From the NCBI GenBank assembly GCA_035480415.1, contig DATIHT010000069.1:1-34608 (forward strand): a DNA stretch of 34,608 nucleotides. The letters are read 5' to 3'. A program made the position numbers and the translations under genes. Each line of letters opens with the position of its first letter. The stretch's first letter is position 1. Below the pieces are notes generated by a model. That model saw only the letters and a list, made by a program, of their open reading frames with translations. It was not told the DNA's origin and did not search any database. Shown here in pieces: positions 1 through 7,603 of the stretch. The stretch is from DATIHT01 sp035480415 (GTDB lineage: Bacteria; Patescibacteriota; Microgenomatia; Curtissbacterales; GWA2-41-24).

Positions 1-492
1 AAAGAAGCAGCAACACCGGCATTTAAAAAATACGGCCAGCAAGTTATAAAAAATGCAAAGGTTTTAGCAGACGAACTTACAAAAAATGGTTTCGATTTAG
101 TTTCCGGCGGAACAGATAATCATCTAATTCTTATAGATTTAAGAAACAAGGGTATCAATGGTAAATTGGCAGCCTATGCTCTTGAGGTTGCAAACATTGT
201 AATAAATATGAATGGTGTCCCCTTTGACACCAACCCGCCACTCTATCCTTCCGGAATCAGACTGGGACCCCCCGCAATAACAACAAGAGGTATGAAAGAA
301 AAAGAAATGAAACAAGTAGCTATGTGGATAACCAGAGCAATAAATGCAGTTAGTGGTGACAAACTCCCTACAGATAAAGAACAGAGAATTGCATTCGTAA
401 AAGACTTCAAGTTAAAAGCAGATAAAAATAAAGAGCTTCTGAAAATAGCTGCAGAAGTAAAATCACTAACAAAGTACTTCCCTCTCCCGTAA
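1..492 (+). CDS. glyA: Serine hydroxymethyltransferase, C-terminal part (5' truncated by window)
   Basis: The reading frame is open from base 1 and ends with TAA at 490-492, giving 163 residues of the C-terminal small domain. SHMT interconverts serine and glycine while loading one-carbon units on tetrahydrofolate, in the cytosol with PLP. Recognisable family segments are TDNHLILIDL, the NxNGVPFDTNPP stretch and the SGIRLGPPAITTRGM motif that contains the conserved Arg binding the substrate carboxylate. The catalytic Lys and PLP-binding part lie upstream of the window. The HAD gene follows with no gap (TAA directly followed by ATG), so the two are probably co-transcribed. It fits with folD and fmt nearby as part of folate one-carbon metabolism. 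Confidence 0.93.
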   Translation, partial: KEAATPAFKKYGQQVIKNAKVLADELTKNGFDLVSGGTDNHLILIDLRNKGINGKLAAYALEVANIVINMNGVPFDTNPPLYPSGIRLGPPAITTRGMKEKEMKQVAMWITRAINAVSGDKLPTDKEQRIAFVKDFKLKADKNKELLKIAAEVKSLTKYFPLP

Positions 493-1002
493 ATGAAATA
501 TGTCTTATTTGACATAGACTCCACTTTAATTGAGGCCCACTCCCAATCAAACAAAGGTGCATCAAGAGTAATGTTCAAAAAAGTATTTGGTATTGATGCA
601 AACGAGGAAATGGTCCCATTCCGAGGAATGACCGAAAACCATCTAATAAGAAGCGTTACGGAAAAAATTACCGGCAAAAAGTTAGATAAGATTCCACAAA
701 AAGCCTACGATATTTGGGCGGATACAGCAAAGGCTGCTCTTAAAAAATCTCCAGCAAAAACCATGCCAGGAATTGGAAAACTGCTACAAGATCTCACCAA
801 ACAAAAAGGCATCTCCCTTGCGGTTGTCACTGGCAACTCACCCAAAAGAGCACTTTATAAATTACAGTCTGCAAAAATGGTAAAATATTTCACAAATAAA
901 AAAGGCGAGGTCGAAGGGTCATTTGGATCAAATGCAGACAATAGAGAAGAATTAATTCTAAATGCTAAAAAGAAATATCTTAAAAAACTAACGATAAAAT
1001 AA
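493..1002 (+). CDS. HAD-family phosphatase, N-terminal portion (frameshifted)
   Basis: The ATG follows the glyA stop directly. Residues 5-13 carry HAD motif I (LFDIDSTLI, with nucleophile D7 and D9). Motif II is VVTGNS with T113. The frame stops at 169 residues after LKKLTIK. Motif IV (IDDS) and about 60 further residues continue in the -1 frame downstream to 1181, so the intact protein would be about 229 residues, the usual size for small HAD phosphatases. The break lies at a run of six A (972-977); seven A would restore one frame. It could be a real pseudogene, a sequencing error or slippage at the A run. The substrate cannot be told; phosphoglycolate-phosphatase-like is the closest general description. 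Confidence 0.8.
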   Translation: MKYVLFDIDSTLIEAHSQSNKGASRVMFKKVFGIDANEEMVPFRGMTENHLIRSVTEKITGKKLDKIPQKAYDIWADTAKAALKKSPAKTMPGIGKLLQDLTKQKGISLAVVTGNSPKRALYKLQSAKMVKYFTNKKGEVEGSFGSNADNREELILNAKKKYLKKLTIK

Positions 1003-1181
1003 TTTTAATAGACGACTCCCTAAAAGGTGCGCGGGCAGCCAAAAAATACAAAATCCCGGCAATAATGGTCGCAACAAGTGATTTCAGTGAAAAGGAGTTA
1101 GGTAAGTATTCTAAACATACATTCGAAGACCTTGGAGAAAATAGATGGAAACAAGCGATTAAGATTATAAACGAAATTTAA
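978..1181 (+). pseudogene. Frameshifted C-terminal portion of the HAD phosphatase
   Basis: In the frame ending with TAA at 1179-1181 the translation runs TNDKIILIDDSLKGARAAKK and continues for about 40 residues. IDDS is HAD motif IV, with the two acidic Mg2+ ligands, followed by the usual helix (KGARAAKKYKIPAIMV). It has no start codon or ribosome site of its own, so it is the displaced C-terminus of the preceding ORF and not a separate gene. The retained protein-like sequence suggests the shift is recent, artefactual or rescued by -1 slippage on the A6 run. Confidence 0.75.
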
Positions 1182-2336
1182 CTAGGCGGCTTGGGCAAAC
1201 TTCTCAAATGGCATATCTATGGTAGCGTAATTTTCATCGCCAACTGTCATTTCTTCCAGAATTTTATCACCTACTGCATATAAACGTCTCACGCCGTTTT
1301 TCCATTTGGAAATATCCTCAACAAGCATTTGTTCTGTTGCTTCATAAGCCAGGGATTGATCTATAAATCCTGGTTCAACTGCTTTCCAGGTTTCTTCCGA
1401 TACAAATGGCTTTAGTTGCTGTTCAAAAAATTCATGAACACGGGTTCCCAAAATAAGATGCATGCTTAAAATGCCAAAATAGATTCCTACTTCAGCATAT
1501 TCCTGCCAGTGTTCCTCCATCCATTTTTCAAACTTATTCTTTGTCTGAGCAACACCAGTATAAAAAAATGGCGTCCTGTCATTCCCATCCTCATCCAAAT
1601 CCTCTCCAAAAAATGTAGACGGCGTACTCGAGTAGAAAATTACTCTCATGTCTCCCGTAATTTCACCCTTTTGTTTGGATTCTTTTATTTTTTCTAGAAG
1701 ATTTATATTTGCAGTAACATTAATGGCTTCAGCAGCAGGCATTTGAGCTTCTATTTCCTCAGAAATCTCTATTTCAAACTGAGCTAACTTCTCATCAACC
1801 TGCTCACCAGTGTATGTAGTTGCAGGTGTACCTGAAATAGTTTCAGTTATCCCCTGCTCAGCGTTTCTCTTGCCCCTTTGTAAGCCCCTGAGAACACTAA
1901 TCATCTTTACAATCAGCGCTCCTTCAAGTCCACCAGCGGCAGAGAGAATCACATCAGTCGGATATTTTCCTTGCTCTTTCAGTTTTGAGTAAGCAACGCC
2001 GACTTCCTCATCATTAGTTATATCTGCAATAAAGGGGAGAGTTCTCTCAACACCAATCTGATTGGCAACCTTTTCAAACTTGGCTGTAGTCTTGCCTGGA
2101 TCTATTACACCAGTTTTTCTATCCTTAACAAACCTCATACCAGCAATAACTTCAATTCCAGGAATTTCTGCTGCTACATATTCCCCAGTGCCTTCGCTAG
2201 CACCAGTCATCATGACAACTCTTCCAGAAAGTTGTGAGGCAACTTCTGCCCTTCTTGCTACTTCTTGTGGAGTTCTTACATCACCGTCCGTTGTCATAAC
2301 ATGTGGAAGATACCACTCAAACCCAGACGATGTCAA
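1182..2336 (-). CDS. Divergent SDR-like Rossmann-fold oxidoreductase (hypothetical)
   Basis: The 384-residue protein has a short-chain dehydrogenase-type nucleotide-binding start (VVMMTGASEGTGEYVA, about residues 40-55), an acidic residue after the third strand (FIADITNDEE) and an SAAGG segment in the NNAG position. The region that should hold the catalytic Ser-Tyr-Lys triad is divergent: the Ser segment is YSSTPS, but the candidate Tyr and Lys sit in YTGVAQTK, so the YxxxK spacing is not met and Val may occupy the Tyr position. An insert of about 60 residues follows the NNAG-like strand. The upstream start is TTG; ATG at residue 14 (about 2297) is a good alternative. It diverges from folD and ends one base after the HAD gene. 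Substrate unknown. Confidence 0.6.
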   Translation of the reverse strand: MTSSGFEWYLPHVMTTDGDVRTPQEVARRAEVASQLSGRVVMMTGASEGTGEYVAAEIPGIEVIAGMRFVKDRKTGVIDPGKTTAKFEKVANQIGVERTLPFIADITNDEEVGVAYSKLKEQGKYPTDVILSAAGGLEGALIVKMISVLRGLQRGKRNAEQGITETISGTPATTYTGEQVDEKLAQFEIEISEEIEAQMPAAEAINVTANINLLEKIKESKQKGEITGDMRVIFYSSTPSTFFGEDLDEDGNDRTPFFYTGVAQTKNKFEKWMEEHWQEYAEVGIYFGILSMHLILGTRVHEFFEQQLKPFVSEETWKAVEPGFIDQSLAYEATEQMLVEDISKWKNGVRRLYAVGDKILEEMTVGDENYATIDMPFEKFAQAA

Positions 2337-2366
2337 AAAACCATCAAAAAGTTATAATTCTCCTAG

Positions 2367-3239
2367 ATGGCACAGATGCTCGATGGAAAATCAGTAAGAG
2401 ACAAAATTGCAGTAGAGTTAACTGCACAAATTGCAAAACTCGACCAAAAACCGGAGCTTGTTATTTTCCAAATTGGCGATGTTGCAGAATCAAACACTTA
2501 CATTGGCCAGAAAATAAAGTTTGGTGAAAAAATCGGTGCGGTCGTCACCCTCGTAAAATTACCAGAAGATATTTCTCAGGCCGAAGTAATAAAAGAGGTT
2601 GAGGCAAAAAACCAAGATGAGACTGTAAACGGAATTATTGTACAACTACCTATTCCAAAAACTTTAGACAAAGAAGAAATTATACAAACCATAGACCCCA
2701 AAAAAGATGTGGATGGACAAAATTCTAAAACACTTAAGCTCTTGATGGAAGGAAAAGATTGTTTTATTCCGGCAACAACACAAGGCGTTCTAACCCTTCT
2801 GGAACATTACAAAATCTCACTTGCCGGCAAACATGCAGTGATTGTTGGCAGATCAACACTAGTTGGCAAGCCAACAGCACTCGCGTTTTTAAATAAAGAC
2901 GCTACAGTAACTATTGCACACAGTAAAACTGAAAACTTGAAACAAGAAACTAGAAACGCGGATATACTTATAGTTGCTATTGGCAAACCGAAAATGATTA
3001 CAAAAGAATTTGTAAAAGCCGGCCAAGTTGTTATTGATGTAGGGATAAATGTTGTGGATCAGTCATCAGAGACCAGAGACCAGAGACCAGAAAAACCAAA
3101 ACTCGTTGGCGATGTTGATTTTGAAAATGTAAAAGATATTGTGGAAGCCATAACCCCAGTCCCTGGTGGAGTTGGCCCAATGACTGTCGCCTCACTCTTC
3201 CAAAACCTCCTTGTTGCTTACGAGAGCCAAAATTCCTAA
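2367..3239 (+). CDS. folD: Bifunctional methylenetetrahydrofolate dehydrogenase/cyclohydrolase
   Basis: 290 residues, the usual FolD length. It converts 5,10-methylene-THF to 10-formyl-THF in the cytosol, supplying formyl groups for Fmt encoded about 2.4 kb downstream. Visible motifs are the YxxxK cyclohydrolase site (Y45-I-G-Q-K49), VNGIIVQLPIP, DPKKDVDG, the nucleotide-binding VIVGRSTLVGKP and the C-terminal signature TPVPGGVGPMT. A TATAAT box at 2353-2358 ends 8 nt before ATG 2367, so the transcript is probably leaderless. Around residues 233-243 the protein reads SSETRDQRPEK, encoded by three tandem copies of GAGACCA (3069-3089), a repeat expanded inside the gene in a surface loop position. 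The 3' end lies 7 bp before the likely priA start. Confidence 0.96.
   Translation: MAQMLDGKSVRDKIAVELTAQIAKLDQKPELVIFQIGDVAESNTYIGQKIKFGEKIGAVVTLVKLPEDISQAEVIKEVEAKNQDETVNGIIVQLPIPKTLDKEEIIQTIDPKKDVDGQNSKTLKLLMEGKDCFIPATTQGVLTLLEHYKISLAGKHAVIVGRSTLVGKPTALAFLNKDATVTIAHSKTENLKQETRNADILIVAIGKPKMITKEFVKAGQVVIDVGINVVDQSSETRDQRPEKPKLVGDVDFENVKDIVEAITPVPGGVGPMTVASLFQNLLVAYESQNS
3069..3089. repeat. Three tandem 7-mers (GAGACCA) inside folD
   Basis: Three perfect copies of GAGACCA give 21 nt, which keeps the folD frame and encodes the ETRDQRPE stretch. Similar short text-like repeats occur between genes elsewhere in the window. Confidence 0.85.
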
Positions 3240-3246
3240 ACTCTAC

Positions 3247-4995
3247 ATGTTTATGTATGCAGAAGTAGTAGTGCTGACTTACCAGGCACCAGATATTCAA
3301 ACTTTTACTTACGAAATTCCAAAAGAGCTGGAAGGTAAAATAAAAATTGGGCAGTTAGTATCTGTCCCATTTGGCAAAAGAAATCCCTATGGTGTCATCA
3401 TGGCAACGAGGTCCGTCCTCTCCGATGCCAGCCCGAGGACGGACCTCGTCAAAAAAATCACCTCAATAGTTATTGAACAACCATTACTACTTCCACACCA
3501 AACTCGACTTCTTGATTGGATGACGAATTATTACCATGCATCGACGGTTAATTGTCTGGAAGCAATGTTGCCGCAGATTCCACGAGATCCGAGGTCGGAC
3601 CTCTCCGTTGGTCAAACTTTAGTTTTAGTTCCAAGCATTAATCAGCTCCCGCAAACCATGGCACAGTTTTCTTCTAAGAATTTTGCCCTCTATCACAGCG
3701 ATTTAAAACCAAAAGAAAAATTCGCCATCTGGCAAAAAATCGCGAATGGTAATTACGATTTTGTCTTCGGTACGAGATCCGCAATTTTTACCCCTTGTCC
3801 AAAACTTAAAGAAATAATAATTTTCGACGAACATGATGGGGCGTACAAAGACGAGCGGTCTCCGTATTTTTCTACACTGACAATTGCACAAAAGCTACAA
3901 GAACTAACAGGCTGCAGTTTAAAAATTATTGATACTTCGCCTAAGGTAACGACGTACTTTAATCTCGGCACGAGGGCGGACCTCGTACAGCCGAGGTCCG
4001 CCCTCGATAAGGAAATTAAAACCCAAATTGTCTCTATGGTTGAAGAAAGACAAGGTGGAAACTTCTCACCGCTTTCGGATATTTTGCAAAACTACATTAA
4101 AGGTGGAGTTTTAAAACAGAAAAAAATTCTGCTCTTTTTGAATAAAAAAGCAGAGAGCGGACATATTTACTGCAAAAACTGTAAGTACAGCAACTTTGCA
4201 AAAGTTGAACCGGAGACTTGCCCCGAATGCAACTCGACTGACATTTTCTTTAACACAACAAACGTTAATTCCTTAGCAACGGTTGTTAGGAAATTAGTGC
4301 CAAACGTAAAGGTCAACATCATTGCCAAAGCATCAGGGTCCGACCCTGATGCAGGGTCGGACCCTGCCAGCGTGGACATTGCTACGGCTTCTGTCTTCTA
4401 CAAATTGCTCCTTTTTCGATACGATTTGGTGGCGCATGTTTATACAGATGCTCTTTTGAACATCGTCGACTTTGCAACAAACGAGAAACTTTACCAACAA
4501 ATTACAAATCTTAAAAAAATAACAAAAGGTCTTTTGTTGCTACAAACATTTAGCCCAAATGATCCAACAATTCACCAAGCAGCAGATGGAAATTACAAAA
4601 AGTTTTTTCAGAAGGAAATAGAACAACGCAAAAACCTTTCGTATCCACCATTTGCTCTTTTGGTTAAATTAACCCAAAAAGGAAAAATTCCCGCCCGCAA
4701 CGCCTTGCGTAGCATGGCGGACAGGGACCAAAAGGTTGAGGAAAAATCCCAAGTTCTTTTTGAAAAATTAAGCGGTTCTCAATTTGCAATTTCCAACCCG
4801 GACATTTCTATTCTTGGCCCGTTTAAACCAACCTTTAGTGGAAAAAGCTCGAAATATAATATAATTGTCAAAATTCCAATTGAGAATTACGATTTAAAAT
4901 CAAAAGGAAAAGCGGTGGATTCGATTGCTCCCCTTTTTGATTTTATTACTCACGATTGGCAAATAGAAATAGAAACAGAAAGCATAAATGATTAA
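3247..4995 (+). CDS. priA: PriA-like primosomal protein N', helicase motifs degenerate
   Basis: The N-terminus (MYAEVVVLTYQ...FTYEIPKEL) matches the PriA 3'-DNA-binding domain, followed by VSVPFGKR, GTRSAIFTP, the DEAH-like IIIFDEHDGAYKDE and the C-terminal NLSYPPFALLVKL. PriA restarts stalled replication forks. Here the Walker A segment that normally precedes VLVPSI is absent, the DEEH box is changed to DEHD, the arginine-finger motif of helicase motif VI is not found, and only one C-x2-C pair of zinc ligands on each side remains (CKNC, CPEC). The protein is about 580 residues against about 730-800 usual. It carries several palindromic repeats translated in frame. It is probably a non-ATPase structural or DNA-binding PriA. 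The start is ATG 3247 or 3253; the open frame extends to 3211. The stop overlaps def by 8 bp. Confidence 0.88.
   Translation: MFMYAEVVVLTYQAPDIQTFTYEIPKELEGKIKIGQLVSVPFGKRNPYGVIMATRSVLSDASPRTDLVKKITSIVIEQPLLLPHQTRLLDWMTNYYHASTVNCLEAMLPQIPRDPRSDLSVGQTLVLVPSINQLPQTMAQFSSKNFALYHSDLKPKEKFAIWQKIANGNYDFVFGTRSAIFTPCPKLKEIIIFDEHDGAYKDERSPYFSTLTIAQKLQELTGCSLKIIDTSPKVTTYFNLGTRADLVQPRSALDKEIKTQIVSMVEERQGGNFSPLSDILQNYIKGGVLKQKKILLFLNKKAESGHIYCKNCKYSNFAKVEPETCPECNSTDIFFNTTNVNSLATVVRKLVPNVKVNIIAKASGSDPDAGSDPASVDIATASVFYKLLLFRYDLVAHVYTDALLNIVDFATNEKLYQQITNLKKITKGLLLLQTFSPNDPTIHQAADGNYKKFFQKEIEQRKNLSYPPFALLVKLTQKGKIPARNALRSMADRDQKVEEKSQVLFEKLSGSQFAISNPDISILGPFKPTFSGKSSKYNIIVKIPIENYDLKSKGKAVDSIAPLFDFITHDWQIEIETESIND
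3406..3449. repeat. In-frame palindromic element in priA (15-bp arms)
   Basis: Arms ACGAGGTCCGTCCTC and GAGGACGGACCTCGT are exact reverse complements around a 14-nt loop. The element is translated as TRSVLSDASPRTDLV, which has no counterpart in the PriA family as I know it, and it keeps the frame. Confidence 0.85.
3591..3603. repeat. Short palindrome GAGGTCGGACCTC in priA at the missing Walker A site
   Basis: A 6-bp-arm odd palindrome with the same core as the longer priA elements. It encodes PRSDL and lies just before VGQTLVLVPSI, where PriA normally carries its Walker A loop. Confidence 0.7.
3971..4006. repeat. In-frame palindromic element in priA (15-bp arms)
   Basis: CGAGGGCGGACCTCG and CGAGGTCCGCCCTCG are perfect reverse complements with a 6-nt loop. 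Translated as TRADLVQPRSALD. Same family as 3406-3449. Confidence 0.88.
4334..4366. repeat. In-frame palindromic element in priA (CAGGG type, 15-bp arms)
   Basis: CAGGGTCCGACCCTG and CAGGGTCGGACCCTG are perfect reverse complements with loop ATG, and each arm is itself nearly palindromic. Translated as SGSDPDAGSDPAS. A decayed copy of the same type lies in the M24 peptidase gene at 12410-12441. Confidence 0.9.
4690..4726. repeat. In-frame hairpin element in priA encoding ARNALRSMAD
   Basis: Stem GCAACGC / GCGTAGC (one mismatch) with loop CTT, flanked by CCGCC and GGCGG. Encodes PARNALRSMADRD inside the C-terminal domain, right after LTQKGKI. It looks inserted relative to the PriA family. Confidence 0.6.
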
Positions 4996-5509
4996 ACCTT
5001 TTATCACACTACCAGATGAGCGAATTAGACAAGTTTCCGATGAGGTTATAAGTTTTGATAAATCTATTAAGGACTTAGTAAGAGACTTAATAGAAGTTTC
5101 TGCAGCACAAATAAACCCGCCCGCACTCGGAATGGCAGCGCCTCAAATCGGAGTTACCAAAAGGGTCTTTGTTGCCAGAATCAGAAATAAGTTTAAGCCT
5201 TTTATAAACCCAAGGATTATAAAAACTTCCCCAAAAGAAGGCCCTTATTTAGAGGGCTGTTTTTCTGTAACTGGAATTTACGGACAAGTAATACGACCCC
5301 TCGAGGTAACCATTGAAGCTCAGGACCAAAACGGTAAAAAAATGGTAAGAACTTACAAGGGCTTGGCTGCCAAAATTATCCAGCACGAAACAGATCACCT
5401 GGACGGAAAACTTTTTGTAGATCTTGCACACGAACAGAACGGCAAAATCTTCAAAATTGAAAAGGATAAAAAAGGTAACGAGGAATTAGTAGAAATCCCA
5501 TTTCCGTAA
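4988..5509 (+). CDS. def: Peptide deformylase
   Basis: 173 residues, the normal length. It removes the formyl group from the N-terminal Met of nascent proteins. All three metal-site motifs are present: motif 1 LGMAAPQIG (residues 47-55), motif 2 EGCFS with metal ligand C91, and motif 3 QHETDHLDG with H133, E134 and H137. Its ATG overlaps the priA stop by 8 bp, so it is translated from the same message. The neighbour fmt performs the opposite step at initiation, a classic def-fmt pairing. No odd features. Confidence 0.97.
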   Translation: MIKPFITLPDERIRQVSDEVISFDKSIKDLVRDLIEVSAAQINPPALGMAAPQIGVTKRVFVARIRNKFKPFINPRIIKTSPKEGPYLEGCFSVTGIYGQVIRPLEVTIEAQDQNGKKMVRTYKGLAAKIIQHETDHLDGKLFVDLAHEQNGKIFKIEKDKKGNEELVEIPFP

Positions 5510-5518
5510 GTCCCAGAC

Positions 5519-5592
5519 GTCATTCTGAACTTGGTTTGTGAATCTCTCCAAGTATATACTTAATATTAGATGCTGAAATTAATTCAGCATGA
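5519..5592. repeat. MITE-like imperfect palindrome between def and fmt
   Basis: The ends GTCATTCTGAA (5519-) and TTCAGCATGAC (to about 5592) are inverted repeats at 10 of 11 positions, and the right half holds an inner hairpin GCTGAA-ATTAA-TTCAGC. On the minus strand it could encode the short phrase CHAELISAS, which I recognise as a common translated repeat in environmental bacterial genomes. It has no coding role here. Confidence 0.7.
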
Positions 5593-5598
5593 CAAAGA

Positions 5599-6423
5599 AT
5601 GAAAATCGCCTTTTTTGGAACACCAACATTTGCCCAAATAGTTCTCGAAAAACTAATTGCCTCCCAGTACAAGCCGGAACTTGTAATAACAGCACATGAT
5701 GCAAAAGCAGGAAGAGGAAGACAAATTAAATCGTCTCCGGTAAAACAATCAGCAGAAAAAAATAATATAGAGGTAATTACTCCAACAAATCTAAAAGACG
5801 TAAACAATCTCGACTTTGAGTTGGCAATTTTAGTTGCCTACGGAAAGATACTTCCCCAAAATATTCTAGATATACCAAAATATGGATTCATAAATGTTCA
5901 TCCCTCTCTTCTTCCAAAATACAGAGGCCCTTCCCCTATTCAATCTGCAATCCTGAATGGAGAAAGAACAACAGGTGTTTCAATAATGCTCTTGGATCAA
6001 GAAGTTGATCACGGACCAGTTTTGTCACAAAAAGAAATAGAAATAGAAAAAAGTGACACTCATGATTCTCTTGCACAAAAATTGGCAAACGTCGGAGCTG
6101 ATTTATTATTGGAAACCTTACCTCCATATTTGGATGGATCACAAAAACCAAAAGAGCAAACCCACCAAGAGGCAACAGTCACAGAACACATTACAAAACA
6201 AGACGGATATTTTGATATTGAAAATCCTCCAAAAAAAGAAGATTTAGATCGAATGATAAGAGCCTATTTCAGATGGCCCACTGCATGGACAAAAATACAT
6301 GGAAGAGTAGTTAAGTTTTTACCTGAAGGGAAAATTCAGCCTGAGGGCAAAAAACCAATGAAATTAAAAGAATTCTTAAACGGATACCAGCAGTTCAAAG
6401 ACCAGATAGAAAAATTGTTTTAA
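5599..6423 (+). CDS. fmt: Methionyl-tRNA formyltransferase
   Basis: 274 residues. It transfers the formyl group of 10-formyl-THF to Met-tRNAfMet. The catalytic N-terminal domain is complete: FFGTPTFA at the start, the catalytic N99-x-H101 motif with the SLLPKYRGPSPI loop (103-114), and the conserved Asp in MLLDQEVDHGPVL. The C-terminal tRNA-binding OB domain is shorter than usual (proteins are usually about 310 residues). It follows def after a palindromic repeat and uses the FolD product. The stop overlaps the rpmB stop on the other strand by 4 bp. Confidence 0.96.
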   Translation: MKIAFFGTPTFAQIVLEKLIASQYKPELVITAHDAKAGRGRQIKSSPVKQSAEKNNIEVITPTNLKDVNNLDFELAILVAYGKILPQNILDIPKYGFINVHPSLLPKYRGPSPIQSAILNGERTTGVSIMLLDQEVDHGPVLSQKEIEIEKSDTHDSLAQKLANVGADLLLETLPPYLDGSQKPKEQTHQEATVTEHITKQDGYFDIENPPKKEDLDRMIRAYFRWPTAWTKIHGRVVKFLPEGKIQPEGKKPMKLKEFLNGYQQFKDQIEKLF

Positions 6424-6695
6424 GCAGCAGCAACGGCTGCCACTTTAGGAGATTGCTTCACTTCGCTGGCAACATATTTGACAACTTTTGGCATTGAGGC
6501 CTTAACTCTTCTTAGGCATTTGGAACAAAGCCTCATTGTTTTGTGAACACCTTTATATGTCACTTTTGCATAATGAAGATTGACCATCCAGACGTGCCTT
6601 TTCTTGGTTGCCCTCATAGCCCAGCCTCCACCGTATTGGTGGGCACCAGACTGTTGTATCATTGATTTCTTACCGCAAACTTGACAAACTCTCAT
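6420..6695 (-). CDS. rpmB: 50S ribosomal protein L28
   Basis: 91 residues. The first 60 match L28: MRVCQVCGKKSM, then WAMRATKKRHVWMVNL and RLCSKCLRRVKA. CxxC pairs (C4/C7 and C57/C60) suggest the zinc-binding form. L28 sits near the E site of the large subunit. The tail after VKYVASEV is Ala/Lys-rich and ends AAVAAA. It converges on fmt with a 4-bp overlap. The upstream DNA (6696-6780) is a tract of CCAAAAT-like text repeats without a clear promoter. Confidence 0.93.
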   Translation of the reverse strand: MRVCQVCGKKSMIQQSGAHQYGGGWAMRATKKRHVWMVNLHYAKVTYKGVHKTMRLCSKCLRRVKASMPKVVKYVASEVKQSPKVAAVAAA

Positions 6696-6765
6696 AAATT
6701 AAAAATCCAATTCCCAAAATCCAAACTCCAAAATTTGGCGTTTGGTACTTGGTCATTGGTAATTT
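6696..6765. repeat. Text-like imperfect repeat tract upstream of rpmB
   Basis: Alternating copies of words like CCAAAATCCAAACTCC, followed by the partly complementary TTTGGCGTTTGGTACTTGG. Similar tracts lie at 10141-10175, 28850-28870, 30180-30210 and 30330-30355, mostly next to gene starts. Confidence 0.6.
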
Positions 6766-6815
6766 GAATCTGCTAGAATATACCATAACTCGCCTTTTTG
6801 TGGCAATAACAATCT

Positions 6816-7541
6816 ATGTTTAGAAATAGCAACATAATCCAATTATTGATAGTTTTCTTGATTGCCAATATCTTAATAAGCGGTCATTTACCCAGATTAT
6901 TATCATTACTTTTATCCGACCCAATTCTTGCCCTTTCGACAATAGCGGGCATAATCATAGGAATAACAGTTCACGAATTTTCGCACGCTTTCGTTGCCTA
7001 CAGACTTGGCGATCCTACTGCAAAACTCCAGGGTCGTCTGACTCTGAATCCAGCCTCTCATCTAGACCCAGTTGGTACACTAATGATTATTTTTTTAGGG
7101 ATTGGTTTTGGAAAACCTACTCCATTCGATCCGTACAACCTAAGAAACATAAAGCGTGACTCTGCATTAATATCTGTCGCGGGCGCAGTTTCCAATTTCA
7201 TTCTTGCTATTTTACTTTCAGTACCTTATCTACTTGCCTACTACACTCATTCACTCAACCCTACAATTATTCAACTTTACTATTACCTTTCAGCGCTTAT
7301 TTTTATCAATGTTGGCCTAGGAGTTTTTAACCTATTACCAGTATCTCCCCTGGATGGCTTCAAAGTTGTTGCAGGTCTTCTGCCTCGAGACTGGTACGAA
7401 GATTTTATGCAAATGGAAAGGTATGGAATATTCATTCTTATGTTACTTTTAATTTTTCCGGGGCTACTTTCATCTATTGTTTTTCCTCCCATTGCAAAGA
7501 TCATAGAACTTCTACTACCAGGTTTTTCTACGCCTATTTAA
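6816..7541 (+). CDS. Site-2 protease family (M50) membrane metalloprotease
   Basis: 241 residues with five or six hydrophobic segments. The zinc site HEFSHA (HExxH, about residues 52-57) lies in the second helix after GIIIGITV, and the third ligand motif NLLPVSPLDG (the NPxxDG type) lies about residues 180-189. This is the rhomboid-unrelated M50 fold lacking a PDZ domain, as in short SREBP/SpoIVFB-like proteases, and it would cleave substrates within the membrane. The start ATG has no clear Shine-Dalgarno; an AT-rich -10-like ATATACC lies about 30 nt upstream. No partner gene is adjacent, so the substrate is unknown. Confidence 0.9.
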   Translation: MFRNSNIIQLLIVFLIANILISGHLPRLLSLLLSDPILALSTIAGIIIGITVHEFSHAFVAYRLGDPTAKLQGRLTLNPASHLDPVGTLMIIFLGIGFGKPTPFDPYNLRNIKRDSALISVAGAVSNFILAILLSVPYLLAYYTHSLNPTIIQLYYYLSALIFINVGLGVFNLLPVSPLDGFKVVAGLLPRDWYEDFMQMERYGIFILMLLLIFPGLLSSIVFPPIAKIIELLLPGFSTPI

Positions 7542-7573
7542 CAAATAGCTTACAAGACCCCCACCTCAAGCCA

Positions 7574-7603
7574 TTAAAAAAACCAGCCGATTTTTCGACT
7601 GGT
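7574..7603 (-). terminator. Intrinsic terminator of the candidate RNA
   Basis: On the minus strand ACCAGTCGA / TCGGCTGGT forms an 8-bp stem with one mismatch and an AAA loop, directly followed by seven T. Confidence 0.85.

Noticed and set aside
1182..2336. FabV-type enoyl reductase
   Set aside because: Length is similar, but the nucleotide motif (TGASEGTG) and the Tyr-Lys spacing do not match that family.
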